Shown here one piece after another: positions 51,080-62,576 of a DNA stretch of 64,000 nt. Positions within the stretch are counted from its first letter, which is position 1; each line of letters begins with the position of its first letter. A program made the translations under genes and the position numbers. The stretch is from Leucaena leucocephala (Eukaryota; Streptophyta; Magnoliopsida; Fabales; Fabaceae), in assembly GCA_037074615.1 (NCBI GenBank), contig CM073558.1, positions 10,416,001 to 10,480,000 of the forward strand, read 5' to 3'. The notes beneath the pieces were generated by a model. That model was not told the origin of the DNA. It did no database searches and saw only the letters and a program-made list of their open reading frames with translations.

Positions 51080-52206
51080 ATAATAAGAAGGAGCATGAAG
51101 ATGCATAATAGAAGGATAGAGAAGTAAGCATTAAACACCTACCTTTCCCTAATGCACATATGTGTCTAAATAAGGTTTTGAAAGATAAATAGGAACAAGA
51201 TATTTTGAATATGTTAGGGAAATTAGAAGTTAATGTGCCACTTGTAGATCTGATTAGAAGCATACCCAAGTATGGAAAATTCATGAAAGAACTCTACACT
51301 AATAAAAGAATTTGCAAACTAAATAAAAGTGTTCAAGTAGGATCTAGTGTGTCAGTTTTGTTTAAGCCATAACTTCCTATTAAATGTGATGATCCAGGTT
51401 CCTTTACAATCGCAATTACCATTGGTAAATTTTAATGTGCTAGTACTCTGTTAGATCTTAGTGCAACCATCAATATGATGCCAACTTCTATTTATACATC
51501 ATTAGGCATAAGCACATGCTCACTTAAGGAGACATCCATGATAGTACAACTTGCTGATCGAACCACTAGGAAACATGATACACTGTTAGAGGATATATTG
51601 GTTAAGGTCAAAGACTTGATTATACCTATAGATTTTTATGTCTTGGATATGTCACGTGAGTCAAATTTAGAAGGACCTATTATGTTAGGTAGGTCATTCC
51701 TTAGAACATCTAACACTGTAATAAGTATGAAAAATAGGAGCATCACAATGGAAGTGGGTGATAATGTCATAACTTTTAATGTCTATGAAGCAATGAGACA
51801 TCCATTTGAAGATTACTCACTGTTAGACTTAAGTGCAATTGATGCATACATTAAAGAGGCTAAAGAGGAACATAAAAAGCATATGCTATAATCTGATAGA
51901 GCTGAATATGAATTGCATGAATCTAAAATTTCTTCTTCTTCTGTATTTTCTTTGGATAGTAGTGGTGATGTGTCAAGTATTAACTATATCTTAGTTTATA
52001 GCTTTCTTTCCACCTTAAATTCTTTTTCTTTGTCTGTTACTAACTTTTTGAATAAAGGATTTGAAGAGAAACAATGGGATAAAATTACAGGAGAACTAGT
52101 TGCTGGAATTCTCATTACAGGGATAGAACTGAACAACACAAAACCTATGAGGATAGACTTGATAAATCATGTTACAGCTCTAGATACTAAGAAGTTGGTT
52201 CCATGA
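51080..52206 (+). pseudogene. Athila-like aspartic protease and linker
   Basis: Before the protease come VPLVDLIRSIPKYGKFMKEL and 'LYTNKRI', usual in Athila. The protease itself spans about 51390-51890: KCDDPGSFTIAITIG, then LLDLSATINMMPTSIY where the catalytic D-x-G reads D-L-S, then 'LGISTCSLKETSMIVQLADR', the flap region, and PIMLGRSFLRTSNT near the end. Loss of the catalytic Gly plus stops at 51370 and 51434 make it inactive. 51913-52206 continues as an open linker up to RT. Length matches Athila relatives. Confidence 0.85.
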
Positions 52207-53760
52207 ATTTACCAACCACCTGAGTTAGAACTCAAACCACTTCACAGTAACCTTAAATATGTGTTTTTAGCTGGAAATAATACATTACCTGTTATAATTG
52301 CTAACTCACTTTCTGTTTCGGAGGAAGAAAAGCTTATTTCAGTTTTAAAAACATATAAGAGAGAAATAGGATGGGCTCTAGCTTATATACCCTGTATAGA
52401 TGCATCTGTATGCACCCATAAAATTCTATTGAAGGAAACAGCCAAGCCTATTAAATGACAACAAAGAACGTTAAACCCCTTGATATATGATATGGTCAAG
52501 AAAGAGGTAACTAAGTTGTTGAATGTTGTCATTATTTACCTAATTTTAGACAGTGAATGGGTAAGTCCAGTTCATGTTGTGCCAAAGAAAAGTGGAACAA
52601 CTATATTAAGGAACCAAAAAAATGAACTAATTCCTACTAGAGTGCAGAATTCATGGAGAGTATGTATTAATTATAGGAAATTGAATGATGCAACTAGGAA
52701 GGATCATTTTCCTTTACCATTCATAAATCAAATGCTAGAAAGACTTGCTGGAAAGTCCTATTATTATTTTCATGATGGTTTTTCAGGATATTTTTAGGTT
52801 CTAATTGCACCAGAAGATCAAGAGAATACCACATTCACGTGCCCATTTGGTACTTATGCTTATAGAAGGATGCCTTTTAGCTGCGTAATGCTCTTGGAGT
52901 ATTTCAAAGAGCTATGATATCTATATTTAGTGAATTCTTGGAAAACAACATGGAGGTATTCATAGATGATTTTACAGTACATGGTAAGGACTTTGATGAA
53001 TGTTTAGAAAGTTTGGAGAAAATTCTAGCAAGATGCATTGAGAAAAAGCTTGTACTAAATTTTTCATGGTAGATAAAGGCATAGTTCTAGGATATTTGAT
53101 ATCTAAAGATAGGATCATGGTAGATAAAGCTAAGATTGAGGTTATTTCTTCTCTTCCTTATCCCAATTCTTTAAAGGAACTAAGGTTATTTCTAGGACAT
53201 GATGGATTCTATAGAAAGTTCATTAAAGACTTAAGCAAGATTGCACCTCCACTTTCTAAACTCGTGCAAAAAGATATAGAGTTTTGTTTTGATGATACTT
53301 GCAAGAGAGTATTTGACACTATTAAAGCTATGCTTATCACACCACTTATCCTTGCTGCACCTAATTGTCATTTAGATTTTAAGCTTTCATGTGATGAATC
53401 AAATGAAGCTATAGGTGTAATGTTAGGATAGAAAGATGGTAAGCTATCAAAAGTCATTTCATATGCCTCTAAGACATTAGATAATGCTCAAAAGAACTAC
53501 ACTACCATAGAAAAAGAACTCTTTGCCATTGTGTTTGCATTGCATAAATTCATATCTTATCTTTTGAGTTCTAAAGTGATTATATACACTGACCATGTTA
53601 CTGTTAAGTTCTTGTTTAAGAAGCCATAGTCCAAACCTAGACTCTTGAGGTAGATACTGTTAATCCAAGAATTTGATGTGGAGATAAGGGATAAAATTGG
53701 AGCAAAAAATATGGTAGCTGATCATTTGAGTAGGTTGCATGAAAATATAAGGGGAGTATT
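52207..53760 (+). pseudogene. Athila-like reverse transcriptase and RNase H
   Basis: RT begins after a TGA at 52204 with YQPPELELKPL. It shows WVSPVHVVPKKSG, WRVCINYRKLNDATRKDHFP, 'DGFSGYF', FTCPFGTYAYRRMPF and the catalytic MEVFIDDF (Ile-Asp-Asp at 52962-52970). A one-base deletion near 52878 shifts frame, and about 12 bases are lost near 53062. RNase H (53330-53740) has ILAAPNCHLDFKLSCDES, 'NYTTIEKELFAIVFALHKF', YTDH and MVADHLSRL. Stops lie at 52796, 53429, 53627 and 53651. Domain order RT-RNase H fits Ty3/gypsy. Inactive as written. Confidence 0.9.
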
Positions 53761-53928
53761 AGATTCTTACCTTATTTGTGATAAATTTAGAGATTGTTAT
53801 ATTTATGTAATTTCTGTAGTTACACCTTAGTACTGCCATATAGTGAATTATGTTGTTACTGGTTTAATTTCAGCTTCCTTATCTTATTTTTAGGGCCAGA
53901 AGATCAGGCATGAGGTGAAATTTTACAT

Positions 53929-55078
53929 TTGGGAATCACCCATTCTATAGAAATGTGCAGTGATCAAGTTATAAGAAGGTGTGTGCTAAGTGAAGAAGTG
54001 GACAACATTCTTACAGCTTGTCATTCTTCTATTTGTGGAGGCCATTTCAGCGAAAATAAGACATCAAGGAAGATTCTTTATGTTGGTTTTTATTGGCGAC
54101 AATTATTCAAAGCCTACTATGAATTTTGCAATGCTTGTGATAGGTGCTAATGGTTTGGTGGACTTACCAAAAGGCATGAAATGCCTCAAGAACCTATGTT
54201 ATTTTATAAGGTGTTTGAAGTATGGGGCATTGACTTCATGGGACTATTTCTAACATCTGTTGGGTATACATATATTCTGCTAGCTGTGGACTATCTTTCA
54301 AGATAGGTGGAGGCCATACCAACAAGGAAAGATGATGCAGTAACAGTTTCCAAATTTCTCAAGTCGCACACTTCTCAAGGTTTGGTGTGATAAGAGCTAT
54401 AGTGAGTGATTAAGGCTCTCATTTCTATAATCAAATTTTAGGAAAGTTATTTGCCAAGTTTGGGATCAAGCACAAGGTTTCCACCGCTTATCATCCACAA
54501 ATGAATGGGTAAGCTGAAAGTTCCAATAAACCTATCAAGAAGATTTTGGAGAGGATAGTAAGACCCTCAAGGAAGGATTGGAGTAAAAGGTTTAATGAAG
54601 CTTTGTGGGCATACAAAACAGCTCATAAAACCCTACTTAAGATGTCCCCATACAGAATGGTCTATGATAAATTATGCCATCTACCAGTGAAAGTTGAGCA
54701 CAAAGCATTATGGGCAGTCAAGGCTTGTAATATGGATTTTGACATTGTTGGAGAAGAAAGAATGTTACATATTCAAGAGTTGGAAGAAATAAAGCTAGAT
54801 GCTTATGAAATTACAGGATATACAAGGAAAGAGCCAAGTTTCTTCATGATAAATAGATTTTGCATAAGGAATTTCAGGTTGGAGATAAGGTTATGAGATT
54901 TAAGGCTAGATATGCTTTCAAACCTAGAAAAATTACTGCAAGATGGGATGATCCATATGTGGTGACCAAGGTGCATGACTACAAAACAATTCAATTAATG
55001 AACGAGGCAGATGGTACATCATTTCAGGTCAATGGCCACCTATTGAAGCTATATAAGGAGAACTTCAAGCCCCCATGA
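53929..55078 (+). pseudogene. Athila-like integrase
   Basis: The zinc-binding part has CHSSICGGHFSENKT and 'CNACDRC'. The core keeps VWGIDFMG (first Asp), IVSD before a stop (second Asp), and STAYHPQMNG followed by a stop and AESSN (Glu). 54546-54896 is open with WSKRFNEALWAYKTAHKT and 'SPYRMVYDK'. The C-terminal part (54860-55078) reads FQVGDKVMRFKARYAFKPRK and WDDPYVVTKV. Stops lie at 54304, 54411 and 54510, and a frame change near 54840. No chromodomain is present, as expected for Athila. Confidence 0.9.
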
Positions 55079-56977
55079 TGCTCAAGTTGTCTCCTTCCTT
55101 GTTTCTCCACTTACAAAAGTTTATTTTACACTGTTTTATCATATACTGGAGCTGATATTTGTTGATTAAGTATGGGGGAAGAGACCAAGTCAGTAGGGGT
55201 AGGTAAAAATTAATAAGTTCATCTTGGATTTTGGATTTGCTTTGTCTTTATCACTTCAGCCTTGCATGTGTTTCATTACTTCTTCATATTGAGGACAATG
55301 TAGAATTTACGTGTGGGGGAGTATGAACTTTAGTATGAAACATGGGTAAATAAAAATTAGATAACTGCTGAGATTCTATATTCTGGTAGCGACCTTGTGC
55401 CTTTCTTGTCGTGAATAATGTGTGCATATAGTTTAGGTTTCGTTTATGTGAAAATTAGTCGCGACTTTTGCATACTTTTGTCATGACCAATTCTCTTTGT
55501 GCAAAGTAGTCACGACATATGAACATGTTTATCGCGACCAGTAATTCTTATTTTCTGATGCATACTTGTCTGTGATGTTTTAGTCATGTTATGTGCTTAT
55601 CTTTGTCACGACTGTAACTCACTGTGAATTTTGGTCGTGACTGGATGGACACTTAGTCGCGACCTATGCTTGTGTGTTTGTCAGGATTACTTGTTGTGAT
55701 CATGCGTTGTGACCATTGTACATGGTGGTTGAGACCAATGTTCCCTATTTTCTAAAAATTTCTTCTCTAAGTAAAACAGTCGTGACCTAAAGACCTTTTT
55801 GTCGTGACTATATGTGAACTTCAGCAGAAAAATTCTCTTGTTTCATCTTATTATTGCTTGGTCTAATGAAACTTACTGTAATAGATTTAAAATTGAATTT
55901 TGAACACATACTTTTTAACATTGGCAAACTTAATGAAGTATGAGTTACTTGTTTCATTGATTTACTATTGAAAATTGTACAACATGAATGATTGATCTCA
56001 TGTATTTAGTTTAATATTCATACAATCTTGTCATTATGAGTTGATTAGGGTGAGTAAGCCAAATGGAAGGATCCTTGAGCCTCTAACAGATACTCATTTA
56101 CATTGTGTGATACCATCTAGTTTGGTAACTATGTAGAACTTGTCTCAATCCTTGATTCAAAACCACAATAGCTTCTTGGAATTGTGAATATGATAAGGAC
56201 CTTTTGCCCAAATAGTAGCCCCATAAAAATTCAATCCTTTGATTAACCCCTTTGAGACCTTCATTTTTTTGTAAAATTCTATCCTTGATTAATGAATGCT
56301 GTATGGGGTACTTGTTGCTGTGAAATAACTGATAAATTGTACCACTTGTTGGATATTTGAACTTTAATGTATTTTCTATCTAGTTCAATAGTGAAAGAAA
56401 AGAAAAGCAAAAAAAGAAAAAGTACAGAAAAGAGAAAAAGAAAGAAAGAAGAGATAGACCATAAAGAACAAAAGTGATATTCAACTTGAATAAAAGGAAA
56501 ATGATTGGTACTCTCTGCAGTGCAAGTTTAGATTAGATTGGAGAATTAAGATCATGTGCAGTATTTCATTAATCATTAATAGTTATTTCCATTTCATCAC
56601 TTACCCTTTCCAACATTACAACCTAATAAAGACCCTTTGATTCACAATCCTTGTAGCAATTAGTGGTGGAGATGTAGGATGGTTACAAGCCTATAAGAAG
56701 CCTAAGATAGATGGTTGAGTGAAATTATCTTGATAAGAGAATGAGTGAAACACTACACCTTGTGAGGAAATCTCAACCTAGTTGCTTACTATATTTCATT
56801 GCATGATTTGGATTCTTTAATATGAGATTAGTTGGAATGCTGTCAATTAAAGGGAAAAGGTTGATGACTACAAGTGTTTATACTGAATCTCTTGCCAAAT
56901 ATGCTGAACATATGTGTTTGAATTTTAATTTTGATCCATAATTTTGCTCGGAGTGCAAAAGCTAAGTGTAGGGGAGT
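55079..56977 (+). other. 3' region of the Athila-like element, no env ORF, polypurine tract at its end
   Basis: A GTCGCGAC-type array runs at 55388-55830 with about fifteen variants, including GTCGCGAC near 55454 and TTATCGCGACC near 55529. A purine tract made of 'gaaaagaaaagcaaaaaaag' and similar runs at 56396-56460. The polypurine tract 'aagtgtaggggag' (56964-56976) directly precedes the 3' LTR. No frame resembling an envelope protein is seen. Confidence 0.75.
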
Positions 56978-59900
56978 TGATAAATTCATATTTGTAGTGA
57001 TTTTTAGTGTGTTTAAAGTGAGTTTATTATTGATGTTATCCCCATTTATCAATATATCAATCAATTATTAAATAAATAATATTCAGAATAATTGAGAATT
57101 AATTGATATCAATTTAGTGCTTAAAGTGTACAAATAATCTGTTTATTCTAATTTTCTATCACAGATCAATGGATTAAGGGAGAATGACAGGTAGGCTTAA
57201 GGAGTTGATGGCATATGACAGCGCATGGGCTAGATCCAGGAATTAAGGAACAAATTGCAAGTAGAAGCTCATGCATATGCTGAAGTACTATTCATGCACA
57301 CAGCACTGTTCACACATACACACACACTGCATAGAATCAGACACATGCTTGATTTGAATAGAATCACATATTTTAGCAGCAGCTCATGCACTCCACACAT
57401 CATTCAGACCATTTCAGCTACCCTTCACATCCTTCCATACTATACATACACACCATTCCAGATCATAAGGGGAAGCTAGACACTCTATTCCATTTTCCAT
57501 TCAGACATTCCAATTTAGATTTGCATCTCTACCTTCATTACACTCACCCCAATCTTTCCATTCACACCATCTTCTTCTCCATTTATATTATGCACTTTCC
57601 TCTATTATTTTCAATAGAACAAGAGGAAAGTTCTACAGTTCATCTTCATCTTCTTCTATCATTCTCACCATGACTACTGCTGCATTTTCTATTATTGCTA
57701 AAGTTCAGATAGCAATGCAAGGCTAAGTTGCTGTGCTCTCTTTGAGATGATGTTGAACCAAAAGCCTTGAGCTGAACAGGGAGTTTATTGTGTCTTTAAT
57801 TCAGAGTTAATTGTATTGAGTTGATGTAGTTAATTCTGTAATTAATGATGCAATTAGAGTAGTAGAGGACAAAGAAGTAGGGAACCAAATTTTGAAACAT
57901 CCTCCTTTACTTACATCTCAAGGACCAAACGGTAGCATATGGAACCACTTTTAAGGCTATTGAAGTCAAATTACTCAATCAGGAATTTTACTCTTAGCGA
58001 GTACTGTTCACTGTGTAAATTTTAGAGGAGTTACCTAACTTCAAAAAATCATAACTAATTCTAGAAAAATCAAAATGAAGTGGTTTAAATTTCTACACAA
58101 AGCTAACATAATGCTCGTTCAGGGAAAAATAACTCGTTGACCACTCCTTGACCAGATCAATGTCAGCAAACATCCAAAGTTTATTGTTCATCCAGTATTT
58201 TTCCCTGATTCCAACATTTTGGTCCCAACATTTGCACTATTCAATCCCCAACTTCTCTTTATGCTTCATCAATCCTTTTCTAACATACTTGTGGGATTGG
58301 GATTACATGGAAGGGGGTGACATTTCTTGGGAAATCTCAGTAGCAAACGGTAATCATACAATGTATGTAACTATATGCTTGATGTTACTATGTGTGTACT
58401 TAATGATCATGCTTGCATCATGATAACATACATTCTTCTATGTTACTTAATGATAACATATGGCCATAGTATAAAAAGAAACAGAGCATTACTTAATCAT
58501 ACATGCCTCACATCATCAAGGTAAGAAAACATCACATAAAATATCCCAGCAGTATAAGCATACAAGTAGGTAAGTTTACTACCTGGCGTGAAGCCTTTCC
58601 TTCTAGCTCTTAGCCTTGTCTCTAAGGTCCCTTGTTTTCATCAGTCAGAGCCTATACATAGCATTATAATATATTTATTATTATCTAGTATAACTCTACT
58701 TAACTCATACTTAACTAGGGGTAATATCCTTAATCTGACATTCCCCTAGCTTTCTTTCTACCTGTAGCTAACCTTATCAATAAAGATATTTCTCTATTCT
58801 AACTACTAAGAGCAATCCTCTACTTTATTAGAGCAGGGACTAGATAACTTACTTACCCATTTCTCTCTTTCTCTCTTCTTTCTCTTCTTTTTCTTTCTAA
58901 ATCTGTGAATGAAATGGATGGAGGGAAGTGTCTATTTATAGGTGAGTGGAGGTGGAATGAATGGCTCAGATCGAATCGTGATGAATAGCCCAGATTACTT
59001 AGCTTCCTCAAGAAGCTTTGTCTGCATTATCACAATGACATCATCCTCCTTGATGACTCACCATTATGACATCATCCAAGGACAACTCAAGGGACACCTC
59101 AGGGGGTATGTGGCGCAATTGGTGGGGCCCTTGGGACACCTCACCAGCTGAGTCAGCCTCTCCAGAGAATTCCAGAGCCTTTTCATGGAATAAAAAGCCG
59201 AGATTGTGCCACGTGTCCTTTTTACTTTTTTTACTTTTTCCTATCTCATGACATGTGTCCTTAACTTTTCTTCTTTTCCTGTAATCATACAATGTGGCAC
59301 CTTTTTGGTCCCTTTTATGTCACCTCATGATTCCATATCACTTTCCCCAGTTCTATCTTTGACCAGGTTACTTTACTTTATTGAAAAGCACTAAAATATT
59401 ATTTTAATGTCTCTCAAACTCCCATAACTATTGGGCCTACGTTTTTGGACTTTTAAATGTCCTTGGGTTTCTAACCAAGTCCAACCACTATGGTGGCTCA
59501 GTTCCCAAGAAATACCTTTTTTTTTTCTGTTATGCCTACAGGGACTTTCACTATTTATGCTTTAGTCCCTGAATTTTCACTTTCTTGTAATTTAGTCCCT
59601 GAACATCATTTGTATACTTCTGGGACTCCTGCATAATAGGGTCTAGTAGCCTTCCTTTTTCAGGCTACATACTAGGCTTCTAGGCCTAAAAATTGGGATA
59701 TGATAAATTTGATTTCTTATTTCTACATAACTATCCTTTGATTGATTTGCATCTTTGATTAAGTTGAACATAGTTGTAATTTATTTAAGTGTTTTTGTTT
59801 AATTCATATTCTACTATCTCTGAGTTGAATGCTTTTTAATCTCTTTTAAGGTCTGCGAGTTGTAGCTTTAATTGAGATTTAGCTAGCAAGTTGTTAGCTA

Positions 59901-60215
59901 ACATATTCTAATTCAACTGATCTAATCCTCATTCTCTATGGATAATGAAGGTAAGGTAATCTCTAAGGGAACACGCTTGTCATTCATTCATTTCATCATC
60001 ATAAACACTAAAAACATAAACAATAACATATAATTTACTTTAAGTAGTTAGATTAAAACTCATCAAACACCATCTCTTTAAATTGTTAAATTGTGGCTCA
60101 TTAGATTAATTTGGAACTTCTACATCCATTTAGGCTCCTTGTGAATCAACCTAGGTTAGCTTTCACTTACTATTGGTTGGTTTAGTTTTGTTTGATAATA
60201 GAATGACAGTTATCA
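56978..60215 (+). repeat. 3' LTR of the Athila-like element, 1420 bp once the insertion is removed
   Basis: TGATAAATTCATATTTG opens it. It matches 41004-45761 and contributes the uninterrupted acact site that dates the insertion there. It is itself interrupted at 57893-59705, where the 5' LTR is continuous. Confidence 0.9.
57893..59705 (-). mobile_element. TGTCATATCC-family element, short subfamily, TSD aattt
   Basis: TGAAACATCC at 57893 to GGATATGATA at 59705, with aattt at 57888-57892 and 59706-59710. Length is 1813 bp. Hairpin-like sequence is at 58318-58339, TATA at 58933-58940 (minus), ATGACATCATCC near 59056 and a pyrimidine tract near 58860-58895 that corresponds to the GA leader of the 7986-10605 copy. 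Frames such as 58942-59151 run antisense to frames in that copy and have no domain. Confidence 0.9.
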
Positions 60216-60329
60216 TCTGGTCAAAAATAGAATGAGATTGATATTTAGACAGAAGAAGTTAAGAGATAGTAGAGAGATACAGAAGTTACTTCATATATAG
60301 ATAGAAGTTGCTCACCTGGGAAATTTCTT

Positions 60330-60620
60330 GTATAGTTTTACGAGAAGCATTCCTTTCAATTAGATAGAGATGAGCGTGTGGCTAAGGGTAAAGCAGGAAA
60401 AGAGAAACCCTTTGATGAATAATTATCTGAGTTAATCCACATGAATAATAAGAGTTGAATGACTAAGAAGTTAGTTCATAGATTGAATTCTGTTACAAAG
60501 AAAGAATTTTTCTTAGGTAATAGTAAAAGTTCAACAGAGTGGTAAAAGTATGCAAGATTTGAAATAGAAATGCATGATGTATAAAGAGAGGAAGGTAGAT
60601 GATAGAACACAAATTATGTA
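60330..60620 (+). pseudogene. Coding-like remnant, unidentified
   Basis: One frame with few stops reads FYEKHSFQLDRDERVAKGKA, 'GKEKPFDE', LSELIHMNN, 'KKLVHRLNSVTKKEFFLGNS' and 'RFEIEMHDV'. The charged, soluble composition looks like protein. It lies in the sequence that joined 40998 before the Athila-like insertion and may be the same unit as the ORF at 39390. No family recognised. Confidence 0.3.
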
Positions 60621-60651
60621 TAGTTTCTGTAATAGTTTAAGGGTCTTATTA

Positions 60652-62081
60652 TGACTTTACCATTCATTTATAGCTGTATTTGTGCTTTTATGGTAATACA
60701 TGATTATACTTGGCAATATGCTAATTAAAGGGTAAAATGGTAAATTAACCCTTCTAAACTGCATAAATATTGTTCTCTACTAATTTGGACTTTTACAGTG
60801 AGCTTTGGTTTTGAATTGCAGGTATTTTAGGGGAGAACCATGGACTAATATAAGCAGAAAAGAAATCACAAGACAAAGAAAATCAGATCATGCCTCTGTA
60901 CTTTTTAGTCACGACCAAAGTGTCCACAGGTCGCGGCCTCATTTCTTCTGGGAAGTTTCTCTTTGTTTACAGGTAGTGACCAAAACATGGATCTGGTCGC
61001 AAATAAAATAGACAATTGTTAAAGCTGCATGTTTTGGATTAGGTCATACAGGAATAAAAGGAAGTTGAAGCTACAGATATCAGGGAGGTTAGTTTTTGAC
61101 CTGATTAGGCTAATAAGAATACTTGAATTCTCTCTACACCTTCTCCCCAACCTACACACTCATTTTCCATCGTTTTGCACCTTTCCATAGAATCTCATAT
61201 CTTTACACCATTAACCTATCACCTTTTTATTCTTTCTTTATGCATCATATCTAGACAACGATTGCAGTACAGTAGGAGTCATAAGAGGCTAAATCCTTAG
61301 TCTCTTGATAATGGATATGATATCTTGAGCTCATGGACTGTACTGAGGAGTTTTCTATTTTAATCCCACCTATTTCATGTTTTGATGCTGCTAGATCTAG
61401 GGTTTTCATTATATGAACAAGGGATTAAATGTCGATTGATTATTCTCATATTAGACAACTGTAACTTACTTCGGATGATTTGGATGTTGATTGTTAATAT
61501 AGTATTTCGGTTTTCATTTTAGTATAGTTAGACTATTATCAACGATTGTTGTTAAATAATTCAATTGCTTGAAATCTATAGTTATCGATCAATGATCATT
61601 CAAGGGTATTTTCATAATCTGATTTAATTGTATGCTAAGTGGGTTTTAACATTTCATTAAGAGTTTTTAAACTAGCTTTGATCAAAGAAGTTTAAGAATT
61701 ATTAATGCTCTGGACTCAATCGATCGATTGAGGTTTTATTTGAGACTTAGTGATTTCAAGACTCCTATATCAAATTAAGAGCAAGGATAGATAGATACCC
61801 ATCATCAAGAGTCTTTCATAACATATTTCTTTCACAATCCACTGAATTTCCATCTTAATAAAAAATATAAAAACATTTACTTTACTGCATAAAAAATTAA
61901 TCAAATCCCAAAACCCATTTTACTTTCACTCAGGCTTTTAATAGTTTTGTCACATATTTGCTATGTTTCCAATAAAAAGCTCTTCGAGAAGAACGATAGG
62001 GTAGTGCCTTATATTACATTAATATGATGCAATTATTTTTGTTTTAATGAGTCAGGCGATGACAATCCATGCTCTAAATCA
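60652..62081 (+). repeat. LTR of a second Athila-like element
   Basis: The end (CTCTAAATCA at 62081) is fixed by the primer-binding site just after it. The start at TGACTTTACCATTC is an estimate from weak alignment to the first element's LTR; the resulting 1430 bp agrees with the 1417-1420 bp found there. GTCACGACC/GGTCGCGGCC motifs occur at 60909-61000. Confidence 0.6.
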
Positions 62082-62082
62082 A

Positions 62083-62100
62083 TGGCGCCGTTGCCGGGGA
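62083..62100 (+). other. Primer-binding site, tRNA-Asp type, exact
   Basis: TGGCGCCGTTGCCGGGGA is the standard Athila/Tat primer-binding sequence without a mismatch, which makes this element younger or less decayed than the one at 41004. Confidence 0.9.
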
Positions 62101-62576
62101 GCCAAGTAATTGGTTCATTAGCAATTCATTGTCAATTTCATTATTTACCTGAGTCTTTTTTTTGAATTTTAGTTTTTGTTGTTTTCATCACATAGAGTTC
62201 TGCATTTTTCTTTTATCTCAAATTTCTACTAATTTACTCTCTATAAAATCCAGTCGCGACCAAACCACATTTTAGTAGCAAAGTGAAATCCATTTTTAAG
62301 AACTTTTACTCTCTATATAATTGGGTCACGACCTGAACACCCTTGTGTCGCCACCTATTGAACTTTTCTGCTGTGAAACTTTGTGTCTGATTTTGATTCC
62401 TTGCCTGGTTATTCTTGATTGTTCCTATGTTGCATACGTAAAAGAACTAAACCATTAGTGCCTTTTGAACTTGAAATTGAGAGACAACTTAGGAAATTGA
62501 GGAGAGAATTTAGAGAAGAGGCAAGATCAACATAATGTAGTTCTCCTTCAAGTGTCCTTGAATCTGAAATTGAACT
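62101..62576 (+). other. Leader of the second Athila-like element with GTCGCGAC motifs
   Basis: CAGTCGCGACC is at 62253-62263, GGGTCACGACC near 62324 and GTGTCGCCACC near 62347, with 'actctctat' spacers like those at 46000-46100. From about 62445 a frame reads 'EIERQLRKLRREFREEARS', which resembles the basic start of Athila gag. It is cut at 62577 by the next insertion. Confidence 0.65.

Larger units (their letters stand above)
41004..60215 (+). mobile_element. Athila-like Ty3/gypsy retrotransposon with nested insertions, TSD tctgg
   Basis: TGATAAACTCATATTTG opens the 5' LTR at 41004, and ACAGTTATCA closes the 3' LTR at 60215. tctgg lies at 40999-41003 and 60216-60220. Inside are, in order, 5' LTR, tRNA-Asp-type primer-binding site, leader with GTCGCGAC motifs, gag, protease, RT-RNase H, integrase, a 1.9-kb 3' region with more GTCGCGAC motifs, polypurine tract and 3' LTR. 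Three family copies (41568-44903, 46354-49457, 57893-59705) plus an older fragment account for about 8.6 kb; without them the element would be near 10.6 kb. Every coding domain has stops, so it is not autonomous. Confidence 0.92.
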
